This document shows positions 53,603 to 62,894 of a stretch of DNA of 64,000 bases, in pieces (within the stretch, counting starts at the first letter, position 1; each line of letters opens with the position of its first letter). Source of the DNA: Marilutibacter chinensis (GTDB lineage Bacteria > Pseudomonadota > Gammaproteobacteria > Xanthomonadales > Xanthomonadaceae); contig NZ_JAKJPO010000001.1 in assembly GCF_021725675.1 (NCBI RefSeq), forward strand, positions 558,001 through 622,000, given 5' to 3'. The position numbers and the translations under genes are program-made. The notes under the pieces were generated by a model that did no database searches, was not told the DNA's origin, and saw only the letters and a list, made by a program, of their open reading frames with translations.

Positions 53603-54334
53603 CTAGATATCGAGGGGGAAGAAGCCCCAGCAGTCCGCTGTATCGCGCGCGGTCGGAGCACCGCGCGCGGCGCAGATCTGGCGCGCCTGCACGATCGTGT
53701 CGGCATAGGCGGCATCGTTGGTGTCGGCCAGGGCGTGCGACATCTCGTGCAGGATCGTCTCCTGCTTGAGCTGGTCGTCGGCATTGCGGAAGCGCACGTT
53801 CAGCTGGATCTTGAACGCGAGATCGCGTGCCGGCGACACGGTGATCGGAACGCCGTTGTGCATGAACACGTAACTCTGGGTTCCATTGTTGATGTTTCTG
53901 CGCACATCGGACCAAGCGGCCTGGAAGCTGTTCGGATTGCCCGGATCGACCGCGCCGTCCTGATCGGGATTCACCACCGGCGGGCCCGCCGCTGCGTACT
54001 CGTCGGCGTCGTGGTCCTGCCAGTCCGCATACTCGATGTAGACGGTCCAGGTGTTCAGAGCAGTGGCCATCGCCGCATAGACCCTCTGCAACGTACCCAG
54101 GAAGGTGTCGTCGCCCGAGCCCAGCGCCGGCACCGGACCCGCACCGAACTGCACGCCGAAATAGGTCGTCAGCGCTCCCCGCACGGTAGTGGCGTCGGCG
54201 TTTCCCGGATCCAGCAGTGTGTTGCGGTTGCGCCGCTGCAGCCAGTTCGCTGCGTTCCGGGCCAGGGCCACGGCATCGATGAAATAGGTGTCCAGCGCCT
54301 CCACTTGGGCCTGGCCACGGTAAATGCGGGGCAT
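53603..54334 (-). CDS. M35-like (aspzincin) metalloprotease domain protein, no signal peptide
   Basis: A 243-residue protein. Near the C-terminus it has TILHEMSH (HExxH at 196-200) followed by ALADTNDAAY, which lines up with the aspzincin motif GTxDxxY: Asp207 as third zinc ligand and Tyr210, but with Asp204 in place of the Gly. The N-terminal part, about 10-110, is helical. No signal peptide is seen, unlike most deuterolysin-type proteases, so it may stay inside or leave by a non-Sec route. AGGAG 8 bases upstream supports the ATG at 54334. Confidence 0.78.
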   Translation of the reverse strand: MPRIYRGQAQVEALDTYFIDAVALARNAANWLQRRNRNTLLDPGNADATTVRGALTTYFGVQFGAGPVPALGSGDDTFLGTLQRVYAAMATALNTWTVYIEYADWQDHDADEYAAAGPPVVNPDQDGAVDPGNPNSFQAAWSDVRRNINNGTQSYVFMHNGVPITVSPARDLAFKIQLNVRFRNADDQLKQETILHEMSHALADTNDAAYADTIVQARQICAARGAPTARDTADCWGFFPLDI

Positions 54335-54432
54335 CTCGGATTCTCCTGGGTTCCGGGCCGGATCGCCCGTCGACACCAGGAACGCCGGCTCAGTCCGGTT
54401 GTGAAGCCGGAAGGGACGGGATGCGCGGAGAG

Positions 54433-55095
54433 CTAGCCGCGCTGCAGTTCAGGCACGCCGGCTTCGACTGCGTCCCCGCCCTTGCGCAGTCCGTTGGCCG
54501 CCACTCCCAGCCAGATCAGGATCATCGCGATCTCGACCTTCTGGGTCAGCCCGCGTGGCGCATCGCGCCACAGCGCATGGACCCAGAGCCCGACGAACGC
54601 CAGCGCCGCCAGCACGAACGCCGCTGCGAAGCACCGGCGCCAGCGCGGGTCGCGACGCAGCCGCCAGGCCTGCAGCAGCATCGCCGTGGTCACGCACAGG
54701 AAGGCCGCCTGAGCGGCAAGGCCGTGCACCAGCGTCTCCAGCGTGACCGGCTGGCCATGGCGTCCGGTTTCCGCCAGCGCCGTCACCGCCAGCGCCAGAC
54801 CGGCGCAGGCGAACAGCAGCATCGGCGCCGCGCTGCGCGCCTGCGGCCGCAGCTCGACGTACCAGCCAACGCCGAGCGACACCAGGGACAGCGCCAGCGC
54901 GAAATAAGCGGTCTGCACCCACAGACCGTACGGGTCGAGCAGGTAGAAACTCAGCGGCGTCCGCAGCCAGTCCAGGTCGGTGCGTACGAACTGCGCCACC
55001 GTGCACACGAGAGCGAAGGCCAGCACGCCTCCCAGAGCAAGGGTACCCAGGCGGCGCGGCAATACGGAAGGAATCGTCATGCGCATATGGTGCAC
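54433..55095 (-). CDS. DUF998 membrane protein
   Basis: A 220-residue protein with six hydrophobic segments (about 17-37, 57-77, 88-107, 122-143, 155-172, 190-206) and the DUF998 pattern FVRTDLDWLRTPLSFYLLDPYGLWVQTAYFALA. Function unknown. The start is uncertain: 55095, 55086 and 55080 are in-frame ATGs and none has a strong ribosome site. Confidence 0.83.
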   Translation of the reverse strand: MHHMRMTIPSVLPRRLGTLALGGVLAFALVCTVAQFVRTDLDWLRTPLSFYLLDPYGLWVQTAYFALALSLVSLGVGWYVELRPQARSAAPMLLFACAGLALAVTALAETGRHGQPVTLETLVHGLAAQAAFLCVTTAMLLQAWRLRRDPRWRRCFAAAFVLAALAFVGLWVHALWRDAPRGLTQKVEIAMILIWLGVAANGLRKGGDAVEAGVPELQRG

Positions 55096-55345
55096 CTGTC
55101 GCCGAGCCGGTCAAACACGGACGACCGACGGGGCCCCTGCCTGCGGCGCGGCGCCTCGGGACAGGACGGTGGCGCTCACTGCACGGGCATCGCGTTGCAG
55201 TGGTGGACCGTGACGGGAGACCGGCTCCGACCGCCTGGCCGTGGCTGGATCCCGACGGCCGGACCGATGGCGGACGGATCCGGCGTACCGTGAACCGGGT
55301 CACAGCTTTTTGGTAGATTCGCTGCGCCAACAGGGGGAAGGATCC

Positions 55346-57202
55346 ATGCAGTCAGTTGCAAGTCGCGCCGCTCTGGTCGAACGACTAGACCGCCAGTCGC
55401 TCCAGTCACCGGCTCTCTACAAGTTCAAACTCGCCCTGCTTGCCGGACTGGGCTTTCTGGTGCTCGGCGGCTCGGCCGTCGTCGCGCTGGCCGTCTCCGT
55501 CGGACTGGTGGTGGCGCTGTACCTGGTCAGCCCGGTATTGCTGATCAAGCTGATCAAGATCATCTGGATACCGATTGCGTTCGGCTGGCTGGTGCTGAAG
55601 GCACTGTGGGTACGCTTCGAGGCGCCGGACGGCTATCGTCTCGCACCGGGCGAAGCCCCCGAGCTGGTCGCGGAGGTCGAGAGCCTGCGTCGGGCGACCC
55701 GGGCGCCGAAGCTGGAGGCGATCATCATCACCCCCGAGCTGAATGCCTTCGCGGCGAGCGTTCCCCGCGCTTCCGGACTGTTCGGTCACACGTACTATCT
55801 GGTGCTCGGTCTGCCGTTGATGCAGTTGCTCGGGCGTGAAGAGATGGCGGCGGTGATCGCCCACGAGTTCGGACATTTCGGCGGTGGCCACAACCGTTTC
55901 GGCGGCTGGATACACCGGGTCAGGATCAGCTGGTACCGGGTGATGTCGGCGCTCTCCGAGAGCGATGCCTGGGCGTCGAAGCCGTTCACGCGCTTCTTCC
56001 ACTGGTACGCGCCGTTCTTCGACGCCTATAGCTTCTCGCTGGCGCGCGCGAACGAGTACGAGGCCGATGCCACCGCGGCGAAAGTGAGCGGCGCGGAGAA
56101 CACCGGCCGCGCCCTGGCCCGGGTGCACCTGGGCAGCGACCGGCTCGAGCGCGAATTCTGGCCACGGCTGAGGCAGGACAACCTGCGGCAACCGCAACCG
56201 CCGGCTCGCCTCTATCACGACATGGCCCAGCACCTGCGCAACGCTGGCGACGGATCCCCGGAACAGATGCAGGAGGCGCTTCGCGCCGGTGGCGGCTACG
56301 ACGACACCCATCCCACGCTGGCCCAGCGCCTGCAAGCGCTCGGAGTGGAGTCGCTGAGCATCGACCGGACCGCCGGCCCCTCGTCGGCCGAAGTCCTGCT
56401 CGGTGCACTGGCAGGCACGCTGGAGGAACATTTCAGCAGCCAGTGGCGTGAGGAGGTCGAACCGGCCTGGACGCACAACCACGCCCGCCATGCCGATGCG
56501 CGGGTGCGGCTGGAGGAACTGGAGCGGATAGAAGCGCCGACCCCCGGTCAGGTGGTCGAGCATGCCCACCTGGTCGACGAACTGCGCCCTGAGACCGACG
56601 CGCTGCCGCTGTTCGAGCATGCGGTCGAGCTGGCGCCGGACGATGCCTCGGCACGCTTCCGGCTCGGCAATCTGCTGCTGATGCGCGGCGATGCCTCGGG
56701 TGTCGAGCACGTGCGTACCGCGATGCGCCTGGATGCCGGCGCGATCGAAGCGGGGTCGCAGCTGTTGATGCACTACTATGCGTCGATCGGCGACGTCCGG
56801 GGCCAGACCGAAGCCGAAAGCGCCCTGGAACAGCTGTACGAGGAACGGCAGCGGGTTGCCGCCCGGCGCGGCAAGGTGTCTGCCTCCGATACCCTGCTGC
56901 CGCACGGGCTGGACGAAGAAGTGCTGGATGCCGTGCGCGGACAGCTGGAGCGGCTGGACACGGTCAAGCGGGCATGGATCGTCCGCAAGCACGTCAGCGA
57001 CGATCCCGACGAGCTGCCGCACTACGTGATGCTGGTGTCGTGGCGCGGGTTGGTGTTTTCCGAGGGCGGCAACCTGCAACGGGTGGTCGATGCGGTCGAC
57101 CTGCCAGGCAGCTTCATGGCCATCACCGCGCCGAACCAGCGCAGGATCGCGAACAAGGTCAAGAAGGTCGCCGGCGCGCCGGCCTACACCCGTACGCGCT
57201 GA
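55346..57202 (+). CDS. M48 family metallopeptidase with TPR-like C-terminal region
   Basis: A 618-residue protein. Two or three membrane segments (about 28-50, 55-85) anchor it; the M48 domain then has zinc motif HEFGH at 173-177 and the third ligand Glu in ARANEYEADATA near 250. After about 400 come helical repeats resembling TPRs (LRPETDALPLFEHAVELAPDDASARFRLGNLLLMRG) and a C-terminal alpha/beta part. M48 proteins (HtpX, Ste24 types) degrade or process membrane proteins. GGGGGAAGGA lies before the ATG at 55346; the upstream frame lacks support. Confidence 0.92.
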   Translation: MQSVASRAALVERLDRQSLQSPALYKFKLALLAGLGFLVLGGSAVVALAVSVGLVVALYLVSPVLLIKLIKIIWIPIAFGWLVLKALWVRFEAPDGYRLAPGEAPELVAEVESLRRATRAPKLEAIIITPELNAFAASVPRASGLFGHTYYLVLGLPLMQLLGREEMAAVIAHEFGHFGGGHNRFGGWIHRVRISWYRVMSALSESDAWASKPFTRFFHWYAPFFDAYSFSLARANEYEADATAAKVSGAENTGRALARVHLGSDRLEREFWPRLRQDNLRQPQPPARLYHDMAQHLRNAGDGSPEQMQEALRAGGGYDDTHPTLAQRLQALGVESLSIDRTAGPSSAEVLLGALAGTLEEHFSSQWREEVEPAWTHNHARHADARVRLEELERIEAPTPGQVVEHAHLVDELRPETDALPLFEHAVELAPDDASARFRLGNLLLMRGDASGVEHVRTAMRLDAGAIEAGSQLLMHYYASIGDVRGQTEAESALEQLYEERQRVAARRGKVSASDTLLPHGLDEEVLDAVRGQLERLDTVKRAWIVRKHVSDDPDELPHYVMLVSWRGLVFSEGGNLQRVVDAVDLPGSFMAITAPNQRRIANKVKKVAGAPAYTRTR

Positions 57203-57241
57203 CCCGGCTCACCATCCGCGGCTTCCACGACCCACCGGTTG

Positions 57242-58300
57242 TTACTTCAGTACCTCGGTCGCGTCGACGATCTCGACGCCCTGCAGTTGCCCCAGCCAGG
57301 CATCGAACCAGGGTTTGTGCGATACACCGACGATCGACAGCACGCGCACGCCCGGACGTTCGCGGAAGCTCTCGCGGATGTTCGCGATCATGCGAAGGTT
57401 GCGGATCTCCCAGCCGGCCACCCATATCTGCGGGTAGCGGCCGGACGAGGAGAAGCGCATCGCGGTGCCGGCGTTGGCGTCGGCGAGCATCTCGAGGTTT
57501 CCGGGGCGGTTGATCCTGCGATACAGGCCAAGCATGTCGCCCTTTTCCGCGAGTTCCTTCTGCCGCTGCTCCGCCGCGTCCAGCGCGGTCCGGTCGGAGT
57601 TCCACGCCGCCATCAGGTCCTTGCCGAAGGTTTCCTCATCGACGATCTTCAGGTTGTCCCCGGTGTGGTTGTCGACGGCATGCACCCGTTGCAGGCCCAG
57701 CCGTGCCGCCAGCCGCGCACCGATCAGGTAGCTCTCGTTGTTGCGCGTCTCCAGCGCCTCGAGCATCTCGACCAGGCTTGCGTCCAGGCCGTCGCCCGCG
57801 CGCCGCTCCGACTCCGGCAGCTGCCACCACTGCACCAGCGCCGACGCACGGTCGTTGGCTGCCAGGAACCTGGAGGCCAGGCGGCGGCGTTGCGCCGGCG
57901 CAGGCCGGTCCGGCCAGTTCTCCAGCATTTCCCGTACCTCGGCGATCGCCGCCGGCACGTCGAGACCGGTCGCGGCCTCCGCTGCGTCGGTGTCGGCGCA
58001 GAAGTCGAGCGCATAGACTTTCGGATGGCGGACCATCAGATCGCATTCCTCGCCGCTCATCGACTCGATCGTGATGATGTCGGGCCGGAACGCCGCCAGC
58101 CGCTCGATCACCGGCTCCAGCGACGTCGGCTCGAAGTCCTCGGGCATCCCGCTCAGATGGACCGAGCCCAGCACCAGCACCCGCGCGGGTTGCCCGCTCA
58201 TGTCCGCGTCCAGTCCGGTCAGATCGACCTGCGCCTGTACCGCAGCCGGCAGCATCAGCGTCAATGCCAGCGATCCCATCCTCATCCAAGCCCTGCCCAT
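57242..58300 (-). CDS. DUF5694 secreted protein (TraB/ChaN-like)
   Basis: A 352-residue exported protein (signal about 6-23, ending VQAQ). It begins ARVLVLGSVHLSGMPEDFEPTSLEPVIERLAAFRPDIITIE, the DUF5694 pattern, in which the GSxH and Glu of TIE resemble the metal-site of EreA/ChaN/TraB-type hydrolases; a C-terminal SIVGVSHKPWF gives a further His. Function unknown. In-frame ATGs at 58285 and 58279 are possible alternatives to 58300. Confidence 0.85.
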   Translation of the reverse strand: MGRAWMRMGSLALTLMLPAAVQAQVDLTGLDADMSGQPARVLVLGSVHLSGMPEDFEPTSLEPVIERLAAFRPDIITIESMSGEECDLMVRHPKVYALDFCADTDAAEAATGLDVPAAIAEVREMLENWPDRPAPAQRRRLASRFLAANDRASALVQWWQLPESERRAGDGLDASLVEMLEALETRNNESYLIGARLAARLGLQRVHAVDNHTGDNLKIVDEETFGKDLMAAWNSDRTALDAAEQRQKELAEKGDMLGLYRRINRPGNLEMLADANAGTAMRFSSSGRYPQIWVAGWEIRNLRMIANIRESFRERPGVRVLSIVGVSHKPWFDAWLGQLQGVEIVDATEVLK

Positions 58301-58651
58301 TCGGTGCTCCCTCGTCTGCCGTCGCGCGCCAACCGGCGCAACGGATACTCACGGTGCGAGGCCGGCGGCCCGCCTGTCGCAAGCGATGGTCCGACAACTC
58401 GCACGCGCACCCATGCGCCATTGGTCACGACCGTGACGCACGGCATGGGCCTGGCGGCGGTTTCCGCGACACGGGCGCGGGGGACCGGCCGATCACCCGG
58501 ACATCCCGGTGTGCGGTCGCAGCCGTCGTCGTCGGCTGGCGACGACGGCTTTCGCCCCTCATCCGGCCACGGCCATGTCGATCCCCGCCTTCCTCGTTCG
58601 TCGCCCTTCCGAAGGCGCACATCCCGTGTTCCGCCTGCCCCGGAGGTCACC
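58301..58651. other. 351-base intergenic region, nothing recognised
   Basis: Divergent upstream region of the DUF5694 gene (leftward) and DUF1428 gene (rightward). Both promoters should be here, but I see no convincing -10/-35 pair, operator or repeat. Frames across it have no ribosome site or recognisable residues. Confidence 0.5.
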
Positions 58652-59017
58652 ATGTCCTATATCGACGGATTCGTCATCGCCGTCCCCACCGCCAACAAGG
58701 CCCGGTTCATCGAGCACGCCCGTACCGGCGACTCGGTCTTCATCGAGTACGGTGCGCTACGCGTGCTGGAGTGCTGGGGCGACGACGTGCCCGACGGCGA
58801 GCAGACCGATTTCCGGCGCGCGGTGAAGGCCCGGGACGACGAGACGGTCGTGTTCTCATGGATCGAATGGCCGGACAAGGCCACCCGCGACGCCGGCATG
58901 AAGAAAATGATGGCCGGCAGCGACCCGCGCATGGACCCCGCGAAGAACCCGATGCCGTTCGACGGCAAGCGCCTGATCTACGGCGGCTTCGCGCCGGTGC
59001 TGGAGATGACGAAGTAG
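58652..59017 (+). CDS. DUF1428 protein
   Basis: A 121-residue protein with the complete DUF1428 (YbaA-like) pattern: MSYIDGFVIAVPTANKARFIEHA, then ECWGDDVPDGEQTDFRRAVKA, VVFSWIEWPDKATRDAGMKKMM and the closing MPFDGKRLIYGGFAPV. The fold is a dimeric alpha/beta barrel; no activity is established. GGAGG lies 6 bases before the ATG. Confidence 0.94.
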   Translation: MSYIDGFVIAVPTANKARFIEHARTGDSVFIEYGALRVLECWGDDVPDGEQTDFRRAVKARDDETVVFSWIEWPDKATRDAGMKKMMAGSDPRMDPAKNPMPFDGKRLIYGGFAPVLEMTK

Positions 59018-59114
59018 CGCTGCGGATCCGGAGCGTTCGTTCCTTCACGCGGGCGGCAGCCACCGGCCGGAGTACCGTTCCTGGCGGCGGCCTGGCATAT
59101 GCCCGGGACGCGGC

Positions 59115-60941
59115 TCACGGCAGGTAGGTCACCGTCAGCTTCGCGCCCGCACCACGACCGACCCACAGGTACGCGGTCGAGGTCTGGTCGTCGCTGAAAC
59201 GCAGCCGCAGTTGGGTCCGCCCGTCCTTGTCGATCGCCGCCAGTCCGTCGGTGGAGAACAACGTGCTGGCCTGGATGCCGCCGCTGAAGGGCGGCAGCCG
59301 GGCGACGTCGCTGGCAGCGGTGGCATGGCTCCAGTCGGCCGTCTCGATCGTGCAGGCGCCGATGCAGTCCGGATGTGCATCGATCACCAGCGCGTTGCCG
59401 GACGGGTCCGACCACGGATCGCCGAAGGCGCTGCCGTAGGTCACGGTCAGCGTGGCCGAGGTGACCACGGCGGCGTCGGGGATCGCCGATGTATCGAACG
59501 AGAGCAGCGCGCGGTTGAACTTGCCATCGGTGCCGCGTCCGATCGCGAGGCCGTAGTAGGCCTCCAGCGTCCCTACCGCCGCGGCGTCGCCGCCGCTGCC
59601 GGCCTTCACGTAACCATCGTTGGCGTCCTCGTTGTCGAATGTCACGGTGATCGCGCTGCCGCCACCCGACCCGCCTTCCACGGTGACGTTCACAGCCCCC
59701 GAGCTGCCAGTGTTGCCGGCAAGATCGACCGCCCTCGCCTGCAGCCGATGCGGTCCGCTGGTCGCGGCCGACGCATCCCAGCCCACGGCATAGGGCGCAT
59801 CCGCATCGATGCCGAGCAGCGCGCCGTCGAGCAGGAACTCGACCCGCTCGATACCGACGTCGTCGCTGGCAGCCGCGCTGACGGTGACGTTGCCGGCGAC
59901 GACCGCGCCGTCGGCCGGTGCGGTCAGCGATACCACCGGGGCGACGCCATCGAGGTTGTCCAGTCCCCAGAAACGGCCGATGTGATAGCTGGAGCAGATG
60001 TTCGCGTCGAGGATGTAGGCGCCTGCTGTACCGCACTGGCTCTCGCCGCTGCCGGGATCGACCGGCGTCCCGTGGCCCATGCCGGTGATCGTATAGGTCT
60101 CCACCCGTGCCTGCCCCGCGGCATCCCGGTAGACCTTGTGCGGATAGCCGGCGATGCTGTCGGATACGTCGGCGACCTGGTCGATGCCATGGACATCGGT
60201 CCATTGCTGCATGCTCTCGGTCAGGTTCATCGGCCGGACGACGTAATCGGCATCGCCGTGCCAGATCGACACGATCGGCCACGGCCCGTCCCACGACGGA
60301 TACGCGGCACGCACCTTGTCGCCCCACTGCGCGGGAGACAGGTCGCTGCCGGGATTCATGCAACTGAAGGCCGCGGTCTGCGATGTCGCGCAGCGGTGCG
60401 GCAGGCCGGACAGGATCGCGCCGCCGGCGAACACGTCCGGATAAGTCGCCAGCATCGTCGCCGTCATCGCACCGCCGGCGGACAGTCCGGTGACGTAGAC
60501 CCGCGACGGCGCTACGGCGTGGTCGGCGATCATCCGGTCGACCATCTGCTTGATCGACAGCGCCTCGCCCTGTCCACGCGCGGTGTCGCCCGACACGAAC
60601 CAGTTGAAGCATCCGCTGGAATTGTTGCTGCTCTGCTGTTGCGGCAACACCAGCGCGAACTGCCAGCGGTCGGCCAGCATCTGCCAGCCCGTCTCGGCAT
60701 CGTAACTCGCGGCACTCTGCGAACAACCATGCAGCGCGACCACCAGCGGCGCGCCAGCCGGCAGGCCGGCGGGCACGTGCTTGAACATGCGCAGATTGCC
60801 TGGATTGCTGCCGAAGCCGGCGACCTCGGTCTGCGCCAATGTCGACACCGGCGCTGCCGCCACCAGCAGCAGCGTTGCCGTCAGCGCCCCGCGCCATCGA
60901 TGTCCTTTCCGGCTCCCACACCCAGACATTGCGATCGGCAT
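59115..60941 (-). CDS. Secreted PHB-depolymerase-type esterase with C-terminal accessory domains
   Basis: A 608-residue exported enzyme. A signal peptide (about 18-36) precedes an alpha/beta-hydrolase domain of the PHB depolymerase/feruloyl esterase group (about 40-330): oxyanion HGCSQSAASY, nucleophile Ser154 in TGLSAGGAMT, Asp in IWHGDADYVV and His in GMGHGTPVD. An Ig-like domain follows (about 335-430, VSLTAPADGAVVAGNVTVSAAASDDVGIERVEFLLDG), then a C-terminal beta-rich domain (about 440-608) of the CBM6/DNRLRE-like type that may bind polymer. It likely degrades a polyester or plant-wall ester. GGGAG precedes the ATG at 60941. Confidence 0.9.
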   Translation of the reverse strand: MPIAMSGCGSRKGHRWRGALTATLLLVAAAPVSTLAQTEVAGFGSNPGNLRMFKHVPAGLPAGAPLVVALHGCSQSAASYDAETGWQMLADRWQFALVLPQQQSSNNSSGCFNWFVSGDTARGQGEALSIKQMVDRMIADHAVAPSRVYVTGLSAGGAMTATMLATYPDVFAGGAILSGLPHRCATSQTAAFSCMNPGSDLSPAQWGDKVRAAYPSWDGPWPIVSIWHGDADYVVRPMNLTESMQQWTDVHGIDQVADVSDSIAGYPHKVYRDAAGQARVETYTITGMGHGTPVDPGSGESQCGTAGAYILDANICSSYHIGRFWGLDNLDGVAPVVSLTAPADGAVVAGNVTVSAAASDDVGIERVEFLLDGALLGIDADAPYAVGWDASAATSGPHRLQARAVDLAGNTGSSGAVNVTVEGGSGGGSAITVTFDNEDANDGYVKAGSGGDAAAVGTLEAYYGLAIGRGTDGKFNRALLSFDTSAIPDAAVVTSATLTVTYGSAFGDPWSDPSGNALVIDAHPDCIGACTIETADWSHATAASDVARLPPFSGGIQASTLFSTDGLAAIDKDGRTQLRLRFSDDQTSTAYLWVGRGAGAKLTVTYLP

Positions 60942-61125
60942 CGTCGACTCCCGCGACCCTGGATGCCGCCAGTGGGCCACAGCGCCGACGGCCGCGGCAT
61001 TGGCCGATGGGGCAAGCTGCAGTGCAGCAGAATTCCGGTGGGGACTGGAGGGGGAGAGGCAGTCGGCTGCCCCTCCTCCCCGATACACGGAAAGATCATG
61101 TCCCTGACCGGCTGGATGGACCCCG

Positions 61126-61833
61126 TCAGGCGGCCAAACCGATCCCGGCGAGCGCCTGGTCGAACGCGACTTCGCCGGCAAAGCCGCCCGCGCTCACCGC
61201 GGTCCGCTGCTCCTCGACTGCATGGGCGAAGGCCACCGCCGGATCGGCTTGCAGCCTGTCGAACAGGCGTTGCAGGTTCGGATAGTCGCGGCGATCGACG
61301 GCCTGGTGGTACTCGTTCCAGCGGGCGATGCCGATGAAATAGGCATCGGCCAGGGTGCGGTGCCCGCCCAGCAGCCAGGGCTTGTCGCCGAGCATCGCCG
61401 ACAGGTCTGCGTGCGCCTTGCGTACCTTGGCGCGTCCGAACTCGCCCAGGACCTGCTTTTCCGTGCCCTCGCTGCCGTGCTCCAGCGCATACCACAACGG
61501 AACGTAGGCGCCGAAGAACGAGGTGTTGAGGAAAGCCAGCATCTGATTGAGGCGATCGAATTCCGGCGTGCCCTGCGCGAACCCGATACCGCGGTCGACG
61601 CCGCGTGCACCGATGTGGTTGAGGATCGCCATGCTCTCGCTGAGGAAGGCGCCGTCGGCGGTGAGCAGGGTCGGGGTTTCGCCGACCGGATTGATGCGCC
61701 GGTAGGCCTCGCCGGTAACGACTTCCGGCATCTCCACCCGGCTGAGCCGGTAGGGCTGGCCCAGCCACTCCAGGGCAACGATCGAGCCGAACGAGCAACC
61801 TGAAGGAACGCCGTAGAAAAGGACGGGGGACAT
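61126..61833 (-). CDS. Glutathione S-transferase family protein
   Basis: A 235-residue cytosolic GST. The thioredoxin-like N-terminal domain has PSGCSFGSIVALEWLG (about 10-25, a Ser or Cys at the catalytic position), the cis-Pro and glutathione site in INPVGETPTLLT and LSESMAILNHIG; the helical C-terminal domain has the N-capping LADAYFIGIARW. Substrate unknown. AGGAG lies 6 bases before the ATG at 61833. It is divergent from a LysR regulator, its probable controller. Confidence 0.93.
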   Translation of the reverse strand: MSPVLFYGVPSGCSFGSIVALEWLGQPYRLSRVEMPEVVTGEAYRRINPVGETPTLLTADGAFLSESMAILNHIGARGVDRGIGFAQGTPEFDRLNQMLAFLNTSFFGAYVPLWYALEHGSEGTEKQVLGEFGRAKVRKAHADLSAMLGDKPWLLGGHRTLADAYFIGIARWNEYHQAVDRRDYPNLQRLFDRLQADPAVAFAHAVEEQRTAVSAGGFAGEVAFDQALAGIGLAA

Positions 61834-61891
61834 CACGAACTCCTTGGTCTGGTTTCGGGTCGGCGGTCGCAGACCCGGTGCCAACAATCTA

Positions 61892-61947
61892 TGTTCGTGC
61901 ACCTTCACTGAGTAGACGGGCAGAATTGGACTTATCATCCACGAACA
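61892..61947. promoter_or_regulatory. Inverted repeat between GST and LysR genes
   Basis: TGTTCGTG at 61892-61899 is the exact complement of CACGAACA at 61940-61947, 40 bases apart, in the 123-base divergent intergenic region. Two such half sites could bind a LysR tetramer; a minus-strand TAGATT next to the left arm may be the GST -10. This is inferred from position. Confidence 0.4.
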
Positions 61948-61956
61948 GAGACTTTG

Positions 61957-62874
61957 ATGGCGCTCAATCTCAACGACCTGACGTTCTTCGTCGCCGCAGT
62001 CGAGCAAGGCGGCTTCGCCGCGGCATCGCGTCGCTTGGGCCTGCCCAAGTCCACGGTCAGCAAGCGCGTCGCCGCGCTCGAGGACGCGCTGTCGATCCGC
62101 CTGATCCATCGCACCTCGCGAAGCTTCACCCTGACCGAGCTGGGCCGCGACTTCTACGAACACGCGCGTGCCGCACTGATAGAAGCCGAAGCCGCCGAGG
62201 CCATCGTCCGCCGCCGCCAGGCCGAGCCCAGCGGCACCGTACGCATCACCGCATCGGTCCCGGTCGCCCAGTCGTATCTGGCCGACGCCCTGCCGCTGCT
62301 GGCGCGGCGGCACCCGAAACTGCAACTGCAACTGGATGTGACCGACCGCTTCGTCGACGTGCAGCAGGAAGGCTTCGACATCGCCGTGCGCAGCCACTTC
62401 TCACCCCTGCCCGACTCCGGGCTCGTGCAGCGGCAACTGCTGGTCGAACCCGTCGTGCTGGTCGCATCCGCGGCCTATCTGGCGCAACGCGGCGTCCCTC
62501 TGTCGCCCGACGAACTGCAACACCACGATGGCCTGCTGACCGCTGCGTCCGCCACCACCTGGACACTGTTCGATCATTCCGGCGAACGCCTGCGGGTGCA
62601 GCCGCACGCGGCGATGATCGCCAACGAATCGACCGTGCTGGCGCAGGCCGCGATCGAAGGACTGGGGATCACCTGCCTGCCCGAGGGGATGTGCCGGGCG
62701 GCACTCGCCTCCGCTGCCCTGACGCGGGTGCTGCCGGAATGGAATGCCGGCACCGTGACCACGACCCTGGTGATGCCGCACCGGCGCGGACTGCTCCCAG
62801 GCGTCCGGGCGACGGTAGAGTTCCTGGTCCAACGCCTGCAGGAGCGGAAACCGCCAGTCAACGCTCTGTCCTGA
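61957..62874 (+). CDS. LysR family transcriptional regulator
   Basis: A 305-residue LTTR. The N-terminal helix-turn-helix is DLTFFVAAVEQGGFAAASRRLGLPKSTVSKRVAALEDALSIRLIHRTSR, and the effector domain begins about residue 90 (GTVRITASVPVAQSYLADALPLL). It belongs to the AaeR/DmlR-like group that commonly controls a divergent oxidoreductase or GST gene. The ATG at 61957 is preferred; a TTG directly before it is in frame but unnecessary. Confidence 0.94.
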   Translation: MALNLNDLTFFVAAVEQGGFAAASRRLGLPKSTVSKRVAALEDALSIRLIHRTSRSFTLTELGRDFYEHARAALIEAEAAEAIVRRRQAEPSGTVRITASVPVAQSYLADALPLLARRHPKLQLQLDVTDRFVDVQQEGFDIAVRSHFSPLPDSGLVQRQLLVEPVVLVASAAYLAQRGVPLSPDELQHHDGLLTAASATTWTLFDHSGERLRVQPHAAMIANESTVLAQAAIEGLGITCLPEGMCRAALASAALTRVLPEWNAGTVTTTLVMPHRRGLLPGVRATVEFLVQRLQERKPPVNALS

Positions 62875-62894
62875 CGCCCCCAGACCGGCCGCGA

